64,000 nt of DNA from Desulfuribacillus stibiiarsenatis (GTDB lineage: Bacteria > Bacillota > Bacilli > Desulfuribacillales > Desulfuribacillaceae): positions 186,001 to 250,000 of the forward strand of contig NZ_MJAT01000012.1 of NCBI RefSeq assembly GCF_001742305.1, written 5' to 3'. Position 1 is the first letter of the stretch. Each line of letters starts with the position of its first letter. Shown piece after piece: positions 10,052 through 19,044 of the stretch. A program made the position numbers and the translations under genes. The notes beneath the pieces were generated by a model, which saw only the letters and a list, made by a program, of their open reading frames with translations, had not been told where the DNA came from and did not search any database.

Positions 10052-11092
10052 TTGAAACAACTATTATTTGGAGATTTAACATTTGACGAAATGTCAGATA
10101 AAGTAGTAAAAATGGGACAAGCGAAATTTCGTGCGGCACAAATATATGAATGGATCTATCAGAAACGTGTGAACCAAATTGATTTAATGACGAATTTACC
10201 GAAAGTATTTCAGCAACAGCTGACGGAAGAGTTTATATTCCCTGGCGTAAAACAGGTAATGAAACAAGTATCTAAAGATAAAACAATCAAGTGGCTCTTA
10301 TCAATGCAAGATGACGCAAATATAGAGACCGTATTAATGCCGAGTAATTATGGCAATACGGTTTGTGTGAGTACACAGGTTGGATGCAAGATGGGATGTT
10401 CTTTTTGCGCTTCTACAATTGGTGGAATTGAACGCAATTTATCGTCAGGAGAGATGGTAGAACAAGTTTTGCATGTACAACGTTTTCTTGATTTCCAAAA
10501 AGAACGGGTTAGTAATGTCGTGATTATGGGCTCTGGGGAGCCGTTAGATAATTACAATGATACAATAAAATTTATCCAGGTGATCAATCATGATAAGGGA
10601 TTAAATATTGGGCAGCGTCATATTACCCTTTCTACCTGTGGAGTTGTTCCAAGAATTTATGATCTAATAAAGGATGCACCACAAGTAACTTTATCCGTTT
10701 CCTTACATGCTCCTAATGATGAATTACGATCTGAGATCATGCCGATTAACAAAAAGCACCGATTGGTGGACGTAATACAAGCATGTAGAGATTTTGTAGA
10801 TATGACAAGAAGACGCATAACCTTCGAATATGCTTTAATTGAAGGCAAAAATGACCTACCAAAGCATGCGAGAGAATTGGCTGAGTTACTTAATCACCTT
10901 ATGTGCCATGTGAATTTGATTCCTGTCAATGAAGTTGCTGAGAGAGATAATAAACGCACAAATGATAATGGTGTAGAAAAATTCAAGCAAATTTTAGAAA
11001 AAGGTGGCATTTCAGTCACGGTAAGAAAAGAACGTGGGGCGGATATTGCAGCAGCTTGCGGTCAATTAAGGGCTCAAGCAACGAAACAATAA
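10052..11092 (+). CDS. rlmN: Dual-specificity 23S rRNA/tRNA adenine C2-methyltransferase RlmN
   Basis: RlmN is a radical SAM enzyme that methylates A2503 of 23S rRNA and A37 of some tRNAs. The [4Fe-4S] motif CKMGCSFCAS (CxxxCxxC) is present, followed by the GSGEPL motif. Two further conserved cysteines are expected; one lies in the C-terminal ADIAAACGQLR segment. It begins with TTG at a good distance from ACGGAGGT. At 346 residues it is full length. Confidence 0.96.
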   Translation: MKQLLFGDLTFDEMSDKVVKMGQAKFRAAQIYEWIYQKRVNQIDLMTNLPKVFQQQLTEEFIFPGVKQVMKQVSKDKTIKWLLSMQDDANIETVLMPSNYGNTVCVSTQVGCKMGCSFCASTIGGIERNLSSGEMVEQVLHVQRFLDFQKERVSNVVIMGSGEPLDNYNDTIKFIQVINHDKGLNIGQRHITLSTCGVVPRIYDLIKDAPQVTLSVSLHAPNDELRSEIMPINKKHRLVDVIQACRDFVDMTRRRITFEYALIEGKNDLPKHARELAELLNHLMCHVNLIPVNEVAERDNKRTNDNGVEKFKQILEKGGISVTVRKERGADIAAACGQLRAQATKQ

Positions 11093-11110
11093 CCAAAGGT
11101 GGGAGCAGGA

Positions 11111-11896
11111 ATGGAATGGGCCGCGAAGAGTGATGTAGGATTAGTTCGCAAAACCAATGAAGATAGTTTTCTTGTGAGAATACAAGATGGGAAACAGTCA
11201 ATTGCTATTGTAGCCGATGGTATGGGAGGACACCAAGGAGGAAAGATTGCTAGTAAGATCACAGTAGAGACAATATTAGAAGGTATCGATCAGTTTTATC
11301 CAGAAGATCGTGACCAAATTTATGAGATAGATTCTACTGTAGCGATTAAAAGAGCAGTCAAATTCGCGAATCAACGCGTCTACGATACGGCACAGGAAGA
11401 TAAACAGCTTGCGGGTATGGGAACAACAGTCGTGATCGCATTATTGAACGCTGAACAAGTGGAAATAGCACATGTAGGCGATAGTCGAGCTTATATAATC
11501 TCTAAAAATGGATTAACGCAAATTACCGATGATCATTCGCTAGTCAATGAACTTTTGGCACAAGGTAAGATTACTGAGGAAGAGGCAATCCATCACCCGC
11601 AGAGAAATATGATCACAAGAGCATTAGGAACAAGCGCATCCGTTATTATCGATATTGCCAAGCATGTATGGGAATACGAGGACATCCTACTGCTTTGCTC
11701 CGATGGTTTAAGTGAATCAATATCGTCGGAGGTAATCCTTCAAACATTCTACGAAGGTCATAGCTTAGAAGATGCAGTAAATTCACTATTAGAAAAGAGT
11801 CTACAAGCTGGCGGAAAAGACAATATTACGATTGTAGCGATTAAAAACTTATCAAATCATAACGATGAGAAATTCATAGAGAGGGGGAGTAACTGA
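11111..11896 (+). CDS. prpC: PP2C-type Ser/Thr protein phosphatase PrpC (Stp)
   Basis: This phosphatase reverses phosphorylation by the neighbouring PrkC kinase. Metal-binding motifs are present: SDVGLVRKTNEDS, VADGMGGHQGG, HVGDSRAY and near the end GGKDNITIV. I take the ATG at 11111 rather than an in-frame GTG at 11099 because AAGGTGGGAG precedes it. The stop overlaps the prkC start by one base (TGATG), which indicates translational coupling. The phosphatase-kinase pair is standard in Bacillota. Confidence 0.95.
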   Translation: MEWAAKSDVGLVRKTNEDSFLVRIQDGKQSIAIVADGMGGHQGGKIASKITVETILEGIDQFYPEDRDQIYEIDSTVAIKRAVKFANQRVYDTAQEDKQLAGMGTTVVIALLNAEQVEIAHVGDSRAYIISKNGLTQITDDHSLVNELLAQGKITEEEAIHHPQRNMITRALGTSASVIIDIAKHVWEYEDILLLCSDGLSESISSEVILQTFYEGHSLEDAVNSLLEKSLQAGGKDNITIVAIKNLSNHNDEKFIERGSN

Positions 11897-13851
11897 TGAA
11901 TAACAAAAGGCTTGGGAATCGATATGTTCTTTTGGAGAAAATCGGAAGTGGCGGAATGGCTGTCGTATATAAAGCTACTGACGCGATTCTCAATCGGACT
12001 GTCGCAATCAAATTACTCCGAAGTGAATTCTCTCATGATCCTGAATTTGTTAAAAACTTTGAAAATGAAGCTCAATCAGCTGCAAGTTTGTCCCATCCAA
12101 ATGTCGTCAGTATTTTTGACGTTGGCAAAGAAAAAGATGATCACTACATCGTAATGGAGTACATTGATGGTAAAACATTAAAAGAAGTCATTCAAGAACG
12201 TGCACCTCTTCCCACTGCAGAAGTGATAGAGATTTCTAAACAAATCTCTGAAGCATTAGATCATGCCCATCAACACGGTATTATACATCGTGATATTAAA
12301 CCGCACAATATACTGATTAACAAGTTTGGCAGAATTAAAGTTACTGACTTTGGGATTGCTAGAGCGGTGACAACGTCAACTCTTACGTATCAAACAGAAT
12401 CAGTTCTTGGTTCTGTGCATTATTTCTCTCCGGAACAGGCCCGCGGGGGTGTCTCTACTGAAAAGTCAGATATCTATTCCTTAGGTGTTGTAATGTATGA
12501 AATGCTAACGAACAAACTCCCGTTTTCTGGTGATAGCCCAATCAGTGTAGCATTAAAGCATTTACAAGATGAAATTACAGAACCAAGCATACATAATCAA
12601 AATATACCGGATAATTTAGAAAATCTAGTTCTTAGGACTTTAGCGAAGGACCCTTTACACCGTTATCCTTCAGCTGAGAAATTACTGAAAGATTTAAAAC
12701 ATGTACTCGATCCCAAATACTCGATAGAGAAATTAAGTACGATTGTGGAACAAGGGGAGCCGACTAGAGTAATACCTGTAATTAAAGAGACCACTCCTCG
12801 AAGAAATAGAAATGATATTCAGAATAACACTGCTAATGCAGAAGATGTGTCATCTCAATTACAAGAAGAACATAAAAGCATAATTGATCATACGGGATTT
12901 AGAATAGGTGTAGCAGTTTTCTTTGTTGCTTTGTTAGTGTTCGTGTCGCTCTATGTATATCGATCATTTACCGATATATTGTATGTTCCAGAGGCTCGAG
13001 TACCTGTTGTTGAAGGTGAGTTACTTTCAGAAGCTATACTAAAGTTCGAAGAGTTGGGCTTTGAAGCGAGCAATATCGTCGAGGAATATAGATATGACCA
13101 AGAAGTGCCAGAGGGACATATTATCCGACAAGATCCTGTGGGCAACTCACGCGTAAAGGTAAATTATTCTCCATTGACGCTCTTTATAAGTAAGGGTAAG
13201 GAGAGGACCACAATTCCTAACGTTATCGGGAATACCGCTAGTAGAGCTAAATTTTTATTAGAGCAACAAGGTCTACAAGTCGAAGTGATTGAGGAATTCA
13301 ATGAAAAAGTGAATTCAGGGGAAGTATTTAATCAAGTTCCTTCAGCAGGAGAAGAAGTAATCCCAGGGGATACAGCGGTCACTATTCATGTTAGCAAAGG
13401 GTTAGAATCCTTTAAAATGCCTAATTTAATCACCCTATCTCTAGCAGAAGCAGAGAAACAATTACAAGTGAATGGTTTAGTGCGTGGAACCATATTCCAA
13501 GAACCAAGTTATGTGGTTCAGCGTGGTGAAGTGATACGACAAGCACCAGTGAAAGCTGATGATGCCGTAACAAAAGGACAGATTATCGACCTATGGATTT
13601 CTAGTGGGTATCCAGCGGATGCTAGGTATTATGAGGAAGCGATTTTCGTGCGTCCTACACAGATAGGTACTAAATCTGATGTTGTAATTAAAGTCAGTGA
13701 TGCACGTGGTAAGGCCCAGGTATTCTATCAGAGAACAATCGTTGACGAAGAATTATTTAACGTACAACTGGTGTTAGCGCCGCAAACGATTGGTGTCATT
13801 GAAGTATATTTAAATGGAGTATTCGTTGATTCGAAAGCGGTATCTTATTGA
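11896..13851 (+). CDS. prkC: PASTA-domain Ser/Thr protein kinase PrkC
   Basis: PrkC is a membrane receptor kinase that senses muropeptides and controls germination and cell-wall functions. The kinase domain covers about residues 10-270, with GSGGMAVVYKA, the catalytic HRDIKPHNIL and DFGIARA, followed by a Thr-rich activation loop. One membrane segment lies at about 335-357. The extracellular part holds three PASTA repeats (roughly 362-568) and a C-terminal beta-rich domain. It is co-translated with prpC. A perfect inverted repeat spans its stop codon. Confidence 0.96.
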   Translation: MNNKRLGNRYVLLEKIGSGGMAVVYKATDAILNRTVAIKLLRSEFSHDPEFVKNFENEAQSAASLSHPNVVSIFDVGKEKDDHYIVMEYIDGKTLKEVIQERAPLPTAEVIEISKQISEALDHAHQHGIIHRDIKPHNILINKFGRIKVTDFGIARAVTTSTLTYQTESVLGSVHYFSPEQARGGVSTEKSDIYSLGVVMYEMLTNKLPFSGDSPISVALKHLQDEITEPSIHNQNIPDNLENLVLRTLAKDPLHRYPSAEKLLKDLKHVLDPKYSIEKLSTIVEQGEPTRVIPVIKETTPRRNRNDIQNNTANAEDVSSQLQEEHKSIIDHTGFRIGVAVFFVALLVFVSLYVYRSFTDILYVPEARVPVVEGELLSEAILKFEELGFEASNIVEEYRYDQEVPEGHIIRQDPVGNSRVKVNYSPLTLFISKGKERTTIPNVIGNTASRAKFLLEQQGLQVEVIEEFNEKVNSGEVFNQVPSAGEEVIPGDTAVTIHVSKGLESFKMPNLITLSLAEAEKQLQVNGLVRGTIFQEPSYVVQRGEVIRQAPVKADDAVTKGQIIDLWISSGYPADARYYEEAIFVRPTQIGTKSDVVIKVSDARGKAQVFYQRTIVDEELFNVQLVLAPQTIGVIEVYLNGVFVDSKAVSY

Positions 13852-13861
13852 TACCGCTTTC
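13833..13861 (+). terminator. Perfect hairpin spanning the prkC stop codon
   Basis: GAAAGCGGTATC and GATACCGCTTTC are exact reverse complements of 12 bases separated by 5 bases, and the prkC TGA lies at the loop edge. No clear T-run follows, so it may work as a transcript end stabiliser or weak terminator before rsgA rather than a classical terminator. Confidence 0.5.
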
Positions 13862-13904
13862 CTACAATATCATGGAGACTTTTATTGATTGAAGGGAGAT
13901 AGCT

Positions 13905-14801
13905 ATGGCTATAGGCACTATAGTAAAGGCATTAAGTGGATTTTACTATGTACAAGATCAATCGGCTGGTGATATTTACGAATGTCGAGGGCGAGGTATT
14001 CTGAAGAAGAATAGTGTTTCCCCGTTAGTTGGTGACCGTGTAAACTATACACCAACAAGCCATCAACAAGGAATGATTGAAGAAATTATGCCTAGAACAA
14101 ACGAATTCTTCCGTCCAAAAGTAGCAAATGTAGATCAAACGATTCTCGTTTTTACTCATAAAGAGCCAGCTTGGAATCAGCGACTGCTTGATCGTTTTAT
14201 AGTTATGGCTGAGTCTGTAGGCGTAGATTCTTTAATTGTCATTAACAAAATTGATTTATTGAATGATTCAGAGATTCTAGAGGTTTACTCGAACAAAGAA
14301 CTATATGAATCTATAGGCTACTCTGTCATTTTAGTATCTACGAAAAGTCAAGTAGGTAAAGAAGAACTCGCATTAGCACTTAAAGATAAAATATCGATGT
14401 TTTCTGGTCAATCAGGAGTAGGGAAATCAAGTTTGTTAAATTTCATAGAATCTGGGTTAGAGTTGAAAGTTGGAGATGTAAGTTCAAAATTAGGAAGAGG
14501 TAAACACACCACACGTCATGTGGAGCTTTATGCCCTCTCAAGTGGTGGATTTATCGCAGATACTCCAGGATTTAGTCAAATTGAATTGACGAATATCGAA
14601 GATGTATCGGAGTTAAAGGAATATTTCGTAGAACTATTTAGTCGTGGACAAGGATGTAAATATCGCGGTTGTACGCATATCACAGAAGACGGCTGTCAGG
14701 TTATTTCTGATGTAGAGAAAGGCGAAATTCAAAAATTTCGTTACGAGCATTATGTTGAGCTCTTTCACGAAATTAAAGAACAATTACAAAATAAATATTA
14801 G
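13905..14801 (+). CDS. rsgA: Ribosome small-subunit GTPase RsgA (YloQ/CpgA)
   Basis: RsgA is a circularly permuted GTPase that helps late 30S maturation. It has an N-terminal OB-fold, then the permuted G motifs: NKID (G4) comes before the P-loop GQSGVGKSSLLN, followed by DTPG. A C-terminal zinc site is formed by the Cys/His cluster in CKYRGCTHITEDGCQV. The 298-residue length is usual, and the gene lies between prkC and rpe as in B. subtilis. Confidence 0.96.
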   Translation: MAIGTIVKALSGFYYVQDQSAGDIYECRGRGILKKNSVSPLVGDRVNYTPTSHQQGMIEEIMPRTNEFFRPKVANVDQTILVFTHKEPAWNQRLLDRFIVMAESVGVDSLIVINKIDLLNDSEILEVYSNKELYESIGYSVILVSTKSQVGKEELALALKDKISMFSGQSGVGKSSLLNFIESGLELKVGDVSSKLGRGKHTTRHVELYALSSGGFIADTPGFSQIELTNIEDVSELKEYFVELFSRGQGCKYRGCTHITEDGCQVISDVEKGEIQKFRYEHYVELFHEIKEQLQNKY

Positions 14802-14820
14802 GGTAGTGGAGGTTTTTTAA

Positions 14821-15471
14821 ATGAAAATTCAAATAGCACCATCGATATTATCCGCGGATTTTGCAAAATTAGGACAAGAAATTCAAACAGTTGAACAAGC
14901 TGGAGTCGATATGATTCATGTTGATGTAATGGATGGACATTTCGTTCCGAACATTACGATTGGTCCTTTAGTCGTTCAGTCCATTAAACCAATTACATCG
15001 TTGCCTTTAGATGTGCATTTGATGATTGAAAATGCGGATCGATATATACCAGATTTCTGTAAAGCGGGAGCTGATATTATTTCTGTTCATGCAGAAGCAA
15101 GTCCGCATTTACATCGTACGATTCAACTTATTAAAAGCTTTCAGGTGAAAGCAGCAGTGGCTTTAAATCCAGCAACATCCCTGGACGTTATTGAATATGT
15201 TATAGAAGAACTAGACATGGTGTTAATTATGTCTGTGAACCCAGGTTTTGGTGGACAATCATTTATTCCTAGCTCACTTAGAAAGATTGAAAAATTAAGA
15301 ACAATGATCGAAAACAAAGGTCTGAACGTGGATATTCAAGTTGACGGTGGAGTCAATGAACATACAGTAAGAGATGTTACCCAGGCAGGAGCCAATATTT
15401 TAGTGGCAGGATCTTATTTATTTGGCAAATCTGATTTGAAACAAAGGGTGAACCTGTTACGTGGAGAATAA
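14821..15471 (+). CDS. rpe: Ribulose-phosphate 3-epimerase
   Basis: The enzyme interconverts ribulose-5-phosphate and xylulose-5-phosphate. This TIM-barrel protein has the family motifs [30 protein letters not shown] and the phosphate-binding [12 protein letters not shown]. Its 216 residues are full length. The stop overlaps the thiN start by 11 bases, so translation is probably coupled. Confidence 0.97.
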   Translation: MKIQIAPSILSADFAKLGQEIQTVEQAGVDMIHVDVMDGHFVPNITIGPLVVQSIKPITSLPLDVHLMIENADRYIPDFCKAGADIISVHAEASPHLHRTIQLIKSFQVKAAVALNPATSLDVIEYVIEELDMVLIMSVNPGFGGQSFIPSSLRKIEKLRTMIENKGLNVDIQVDGGVNEHTVRDVTQAGANILVAGSYLFGKSDLKQRVNLLRGE

Positions 15472-16090
15472 ATTAATACACGTTAAAATGATTACAGGAA
15501 GGTACGAAGGGATTATCGATTGCACGGACAAGGATGTTTTGATTGCTGTAGATGCAGGGATTGGAATTTTAAGGGCACAGAATATTCCGCCTAAGTACTT
15601 AATTGGAGATTTAGATTCAGCTTCTCAAGAAGATGTAAAGTGGGCCAAAGAAAACGGTGTTACGATTGTTCAATTAGAAAGAGAAAAAGATGAAGTAGAT
15701 ACAGAAGTAGCTCTCCGCTATGCAATACAGTATCAGCCAAATTCTATTACTATATATAATGATTTAGATGGTAGGTTTGACCATGCCATGGCATTAGTAT
15801 ATCTATTGCTTATTCCTCTAGAAAAAGGAATTGCTTGTCATATCGAAGGTACCTATAATCATATTTATTTAGTACAAGATAAACTACAATTGTCAGCAAG
15901 TCACTCCTATGTATCGATTTTACCATTTACTCAAACTGCCAAGGCAAGCGCTATCGGATTAAAATATTCTTTGCCAGATTTGTTGCACGTAAGCCGTCCA
16001 ATTGGTATTAGCAATGAATTTATTGAACAAGTTTCGGAAATTACGGTAGAGCAGGGAATAATTTTAGTTATTCTGAGTAAAATTGTATAA
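15461..16090 (+). CDS. thiN: Thiamine pyrophosphokinase
   Basis: The enzyme converts thiamine to thiamine diphosphate with ATP. The catalytic half has GDLDSAS, a [10 protein letters not shown] segment and [13 protein letters not shown], all diagnostic for this family. The smaller C-terminal beta domain binds thiamine. It begins with GTG inside the rpe 3' end. Its 209 residues match the usual length, and the rpe-thiN-spoVM order is that of B. subtilis. Confidence 0.93.
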   Translation: MENKLIHVKMITGRYEGIIDCTDKDVLIAVDAGIGILRAQNIPPKYLIGDLDSASQEDVKWAKENGVTIVQLEREKDEVDTEVALRYAIQYQPNSITIYNDLDGRFDHAMALVYLLLIPLEKGIACHIEGTYNHIYLVQDKLQLSASHSYVSILPFTQTAKASAIGLKYSLPDLLHVSRPIGISNEFIEQVSEITVEQGIILVILSKIV

Positions 16091-16177
16091 ATAAACAAGT
16101 TCTTGGGCACATTTTTTGTTTATTTCGAATATATTTTATTAAGAGTCATTGTGCCGAAAATCGCAAGGGGTGCTGAC

Positions 16178-16351
16178 ATGACTTTCCGTTATCGAAATAA
16201 AAATAAAGCTCTTAAGAAAAGTATGGGGTTAGTCTCCGTGGTTCTAGGTTTAGCTATAATAATCTACTACATGCCCGTATGGATGTGGCCTATGATTGCA
16301 GGGATTGGACTTATCGGTCTAGGGTGTGTTTTATTTTATAACGCAAAGTAA
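16178..16351 (+). CDS. Small two-helix membrane protein of unknown function
   Basis: I do not recognise a named family. The ATG at 16178 has an AAGGGG site at good distance; the longer frame back to a TTG at 16103 has no ribosome binding site. The 57 residues have a basic N-terminus (RYRNKNKALKK), then two hydrophobic segments at about 17-33 and 37-53, so a membrane hairpin with both ends inside is likely. It lies between thiN and spoVM and may be co-transcribed with them. A link to sporulation is only suggested by position. Confidence 0.6.
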   Translation: MTFRYRNKNKALKKSMGLVSVVLGLAIIIYYMPVWMWPMIAGIGLIGLGCVLFYNAK

Positions 16352-16375
16352 TGTAGACTTTAAGGAGGGGTAGAC

Positions 16376-16459
16376 TTGCGCTTTTATACGATTAAGTTGC
16401 CAAGATTTTTAGGAGGAATCGTAAAATCCTTTATTAGCATGTTTCAAAAAAGTGGCTAA
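16376..16459 (+). CDS. spoVM: Stage V sporulation protein M (SpoVM), 27 residues
   Basis: SpoVM is a tiny amphipathic helix that recognises the convex forespore membrane and anchors the spore coat protein SpoIVA. The peptide reads RFYTIKLPRFLGGIVKSF after the start codon, which matches the B. subtilis SpoVM pattern closely, including the helix-breaking Pro. The start is TTG with a strong AAGGAGGGG site 8 bases ahead. It sits downstream of thiN and directly before rpmB, the conserved location. A bidirectional terminator follows 9 bases later. Confidence 0.95.
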   Translation: MRFYTIKLPRFLGGIVKSFISMFQKSG

Positions 16460-16467
16460 CCTATTGA

Positions 16468-16511
16468 AAAAAGACTTCTGCCTATTCCTTGAAATAGGCA
16501 GAAGTCTTTTT
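16468..16511. terminator. Strong bidirectional terminator between spoVM and rpmB
   Basis: AAAAAGACTTCTGCCTATT and its exact complement form a 19-bp stem around a 6-base loop, with A and T runs on both sides. It can end the long plus-strand operon after spoVM and the minus-strand rpmB transcript. Confidence 0.92.
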
Positions 16512-16526
16512 CTAACTCAGATAAAC

Positions 16527-16573
16527 AAAACTTGGCATACACCAAGTCCTTAAGACGCAGGTGAATGTCTTAG
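16527..16573. repeat. Two small hairpins sharing a 12-mer with 55977-55988
   Basis: The segment contains ACTTGG...CCAAGT and TAAGAC...GTCTTA dyads in series. Its first 12 bases, AAAACTTGGCAT, recur as the reverse complement inside the structured element near 55.9 kb, and both also carry GGTGAA between hairpin arms. With the flanks it fills the gap between the terminator and rpmB. This may be a degenerate repeat family; two copies are thin evidence. Confidence 0.35.
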
Positions 16574-16585
16574 TTGCCGTTACTT

Positions 16586-16614
16586 ATAATCAGAATTTAT
16601 TAAATTCTGATTAT
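16586..16614. repeat. 13-bp perfect inverted repeat downstream of rpmB
   Basis: ATAATCAGAATTT and AAATTCTGATTAT pair exactly around a 3-base loop, about 30 bases past the rpmB stop. Read on the minus strand it has no T-run behind it, so it looks more like a transcript-stabilising hairpin than a terminator. Confidence 0.5.
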
Positions 16615-16642
16615 GTAAAAAACCTTATTCGGCTCGATGGTA

Positions 16643-16834
16643 TTAGATAGCTCGACTAACTTTACCAGATCGAATGCAACGGGTGCAAATGTTCACGCGC
16701 TTTACTGAACCATTCACTACTGCACGAACCTTTTGAATATTAGGTTTCCATTCACGCTTCGTTTTTCTATTTGAGTGACTCACATGATTTCCTGTGCGAG
16801 TTTCTTTTTCACAAATATCACAACGCTTTGCCAT
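16643..16834 (-). CDS. rpmB: 50S ribosomal protein L28
   Basis: This 63-residue protein is L28. It begins MAKRCDICEKETRTGNHVSH and carries the basic block SNRKTKREWKPNIQKVR. Cysteines at 5, 8, 52 and 55 form a CxxC pair arrangement, so this is the zinc-binding (C+) paralogue type. It is alone on the minus strand, divergent from yloU, with its own well-formed promoter. Strand and position relative to spoVM are as in B. subtilis. Confidence 0.96.
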   Translation of the reverse strand: MAKRCDICEKETRTGNHVSHSNRKTKREWKPNIQKVRAVVNGSVKRVNICTRCIRSGKVSRAI

Positions 16835-16890
16835 GTTGTTCGCACCTCCTTACGTTAATACCGTAACCTTGACTTTAAAAACACTTTCCT

Positions 16891-16919
16891 ATCATAGCAC
16901 AATAAAAAAAACAGTGCAA
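16891..16919 (-). promoter_or_regulatory. Sigma-A promoter of rpmB
   Basis: On the minus strand TTGCAC and TATGAT are separated by exactly 17 bases, about 57 bases before the rpmB ATG. An AAGGAGGT ribosome binding site follows. Match to consensus is good (TTGACA/TATAAT). Confidence 0.75.
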
Positions 16920-16999
16920 CAGGAGATAATAAAAATGTTAGACTTTTTCTTGCAAGCAATATGTAGTAAAATGAAGTCAAACTCTTTGGAGGTGTTTGA

Positions 17000-17362
17000 A
17001 TGTCGTATTCTATAAACAATGAAAATGGAGTCGTATATATTGGAGAACAAGTCATTGCGGCAGTTGCTGGTATGGCTGCAATTGATAGTTATGGGATTGT
17101 AGGTATGGCCAGTAGACATCAAATTAAAGATGGTATTGCCGAATTGCTAAAAAAAGATAATTTAGCAAAGGGAATCGAAGTGAAATTTGAAGATGGAAAA
17201 ATACGATTAATTATACATATAGTTGTTAGCTATGGTGTGAAAATTTCAGAAGTAGCACAAAATGTGCAAGAGAAGGTTAAATATGTATTGGAAAATTTAA
17301 CAGGGGTACCGGTAGAAGAAGTAAGTGTTATTGTACAAGGAGTTAAAGTTTCAGCAGAATAA
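17000..17362 (+). CDS. yloU: Asp23/Gls24 family protein YloU
   Basis: This 120-residue Asp23-family protein has the core IGEQVIAAVAGMAAIDSYGIVGM and a second half ending in VPVEEVSVIVQGVKV. Members form abundant membrane-associated assemblies linked to envelope homeostasis; the exact role in this organism is unknown. A TTGGAGGTG site precedes the ATG. It lies immediately upstream of fakA, the usual pairing in Bacillota. Confidence 0.93.
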   Translation: MSYSINNENGVVYIGEQVIAAVAGMAAIDSYGIVGMASRHQIKDGIAELLKKDNLAKGIEVKFEDGKIRLIIHIVVSYGVKISEVAQNVQEKVKYVLENLTGVPVEEVSVIVQGVKVSAE

Positions 17363-17375
17363 GGGGAGAAAGAGA

Positions 17376-19034
17376 ATGCCGATAGTAATACGTGGTGAAC
17401 ATATATATTCAATGTTACTAAGTGGTGGAAAAGCTCTTGGAAACCAAGTGGCTAGTGTAGATGCTTTGAATGTATTCCCTGTACCTGATGGTGATACAGG
17501 AACGAATATGAATCTATCCTTTGTATCTGGAATACAAGAAATACAAGCGCATAGCACCGCTCAAGACTCTTTTGGAGATATTATGAGTCATTTTGCTCGC
17601 GGAATCATGATGGGAGCTAGGGGAAATTCAGGAGTTATTCTATCGCAAATTTTCCGTGGGATTAGTCAACACACGAAAAAAATGACGGAAGTAAATGGTG
17701 AAGATTTTGCCTTAGCGCTAGAAAAGGGTGTTGAGGTAGCTTATAAAGCAGTAATGAAGCCAGTAGAAGGAACAATTCTGACAGTTATTAGGGAATCTGC
17801 GAAAACGGCTGCAAAGTTTTCACGCAGAGCAAATTCTGTCGAAGAAGTACTAAAGGCTGCCATCGAACAGGCAGAATTGACTTTAAGTCAGACTCCTGAG
17901 ATGCTTCCAGTTCTAAAAGAAGTAGGTGTGGTGGATGCTGGAGGGAAAGGTCTAGTTATTATCTTGCAAGGGATGTATGAAGCTTTAACTGGTGAACAAA
18001 TAGAATATCGATTCGAGCAACAATCCAGTACGAGTCTTCCACAGCAATCGAATGCAAACGATGATACTGATGGGTATGGATATTGTACAGAATTTATTAT
18101 CAAGAACTTTACAAGAGATGTTAGTGAATTAGAGATACGGAACACGCTGTCAGAACAAGGAGACTCCCTTTTAGTTGTTAAAGATGATGATTTTGTAAAA
18201 ATTCACATCCACACACTTGATCCAGGTAAAGTATTATCTTATGCAGGGAATGTAGGGAGTTTACATCGTATTAAGATTGATAATATGACGGAGCAGCATA
18301 ATCACCTATCCCTAAAATCCGAAGCGTTGCAAACGCAAGAACAAGCGAAAGAAGCATCAGCTAAACAGAAAAAGAATTATGGGATAGTAACTGTTACCAA
18401 TGGCGAGGGGGTCAGAGATATTTTCCTATCCATTGGCGCTGACGAAATAGTATTTGGTGGTCAGTCCATGAATCCTTCTACTGAAGACTTGGCAAAGGCG
18501 GTTAAAAATATTAATGCAGATACAGTATTTATTTTACCGAACAATAAAAATATCATCTTGGCATCTGAACAAGTGGTTAATGTTATTGAGGATAAACAAG
18601 TAATTGTTATACCAAGTAAGACGATTCCCGAAGGAATCGCAGCTATTCTTGCTTTCCATGAAGACCAAGAGGTAGATGATAACATAGAAGTTATGAAAGA
18701 AGCGATGACTTCTGTTGTTAGCGGACAAGTAACATATGCAGTTAGGGATACTCAAATTAATGGTAATACTATTCAAGAAGGCGATTTTCTAGGGATTGTC
18801 GGTAGTGAAATTGCTGTGAATGGTCAGGACTTAATGGGGACGACACTACAGCTGTTAGACCGCATGATTGACAAGGATGCCCATGAGATTATCACAATTT
18901 TCACTGGTTTTGAAGTAGCTGCTGACCAAACAGAAGTATTGAAATCTCAAGTTGCTGAAGCGTTTCCTGATTTAGAATTAGAAGTTAAAGAGGGTTTACA
19001 GCCGACGTATTACTTTATCATTTCTGTAGAATAG
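17376..19034 (+). CDS. fakA: Fatty acid kinase catalytic subunit FakA (DhaL/DegV-associated, YloV)
   Basis: FakA phosphorylates fatty acids that are held by a FakB (DegV-family) partner, feeding exogenous fatty acids into phospholipid synthesis. The N-terminal DhaL-like kinase domain has the Mg-binding PDGDTGTNMN and the GARGNSGVILSQI and DAGGKGL motifs. A middle and C-terminal domain follows to 552 residues. The ATG at 17376 is chosen because AAGGGGAG precedes it; a longer frame from 17325 runs into yloU. A DegV protein lies 10 bases downstream. Confidence 0.93.
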   Translation: MPIVIRGEHIYSMLLSGGKALGNQVASVDALNVFPVPDGDTGTNMNLSFVSGIQEIQAHSTAQDSFGDIMSHFARGIMMGARGNSGVILSQIFRGISQHTKKMTEVNGEDFALALEKGVEVAYKAVMKPVEGTILTVIRESAKTAAKFSRRANSVEEVLKAAIEQAELTLSQTPEMLPVLKEVGVVDAGGKGLVIILQGMYEALTGEQIEYRFEQQSSTSLPQQSNANDDTDGYGYCTEFIIKNFTRDVSELEIRNTLSEQGDSLLVVKDDDFVKIHIHTLDPGKVLSYAGNVGSLHRIKIDNMTEQHNHLSLKSEALQTQEQAKEASAKQKKNYGIVTVTNGEGVRDIFLSIGADEIVFGGQSMNPSTEDLAKAVKNINADTVFILPNNKNIILASEQVVNVIEDKQVIVIPSKTIPEGIAAILAFHEDQEVDDNIEVMKEAMTSVVSGQVTYAVRDTQINGNTIQEGDFLGIVGSEIAVNGQDLMGTTLQLLDRMIDKDAHEIITIFTGFEVAADQTEVLKSQVAEAFPDLELEVKEGLQPTYYFIISVE

Positions 19035-19044
19035 GGGGAGCTTG

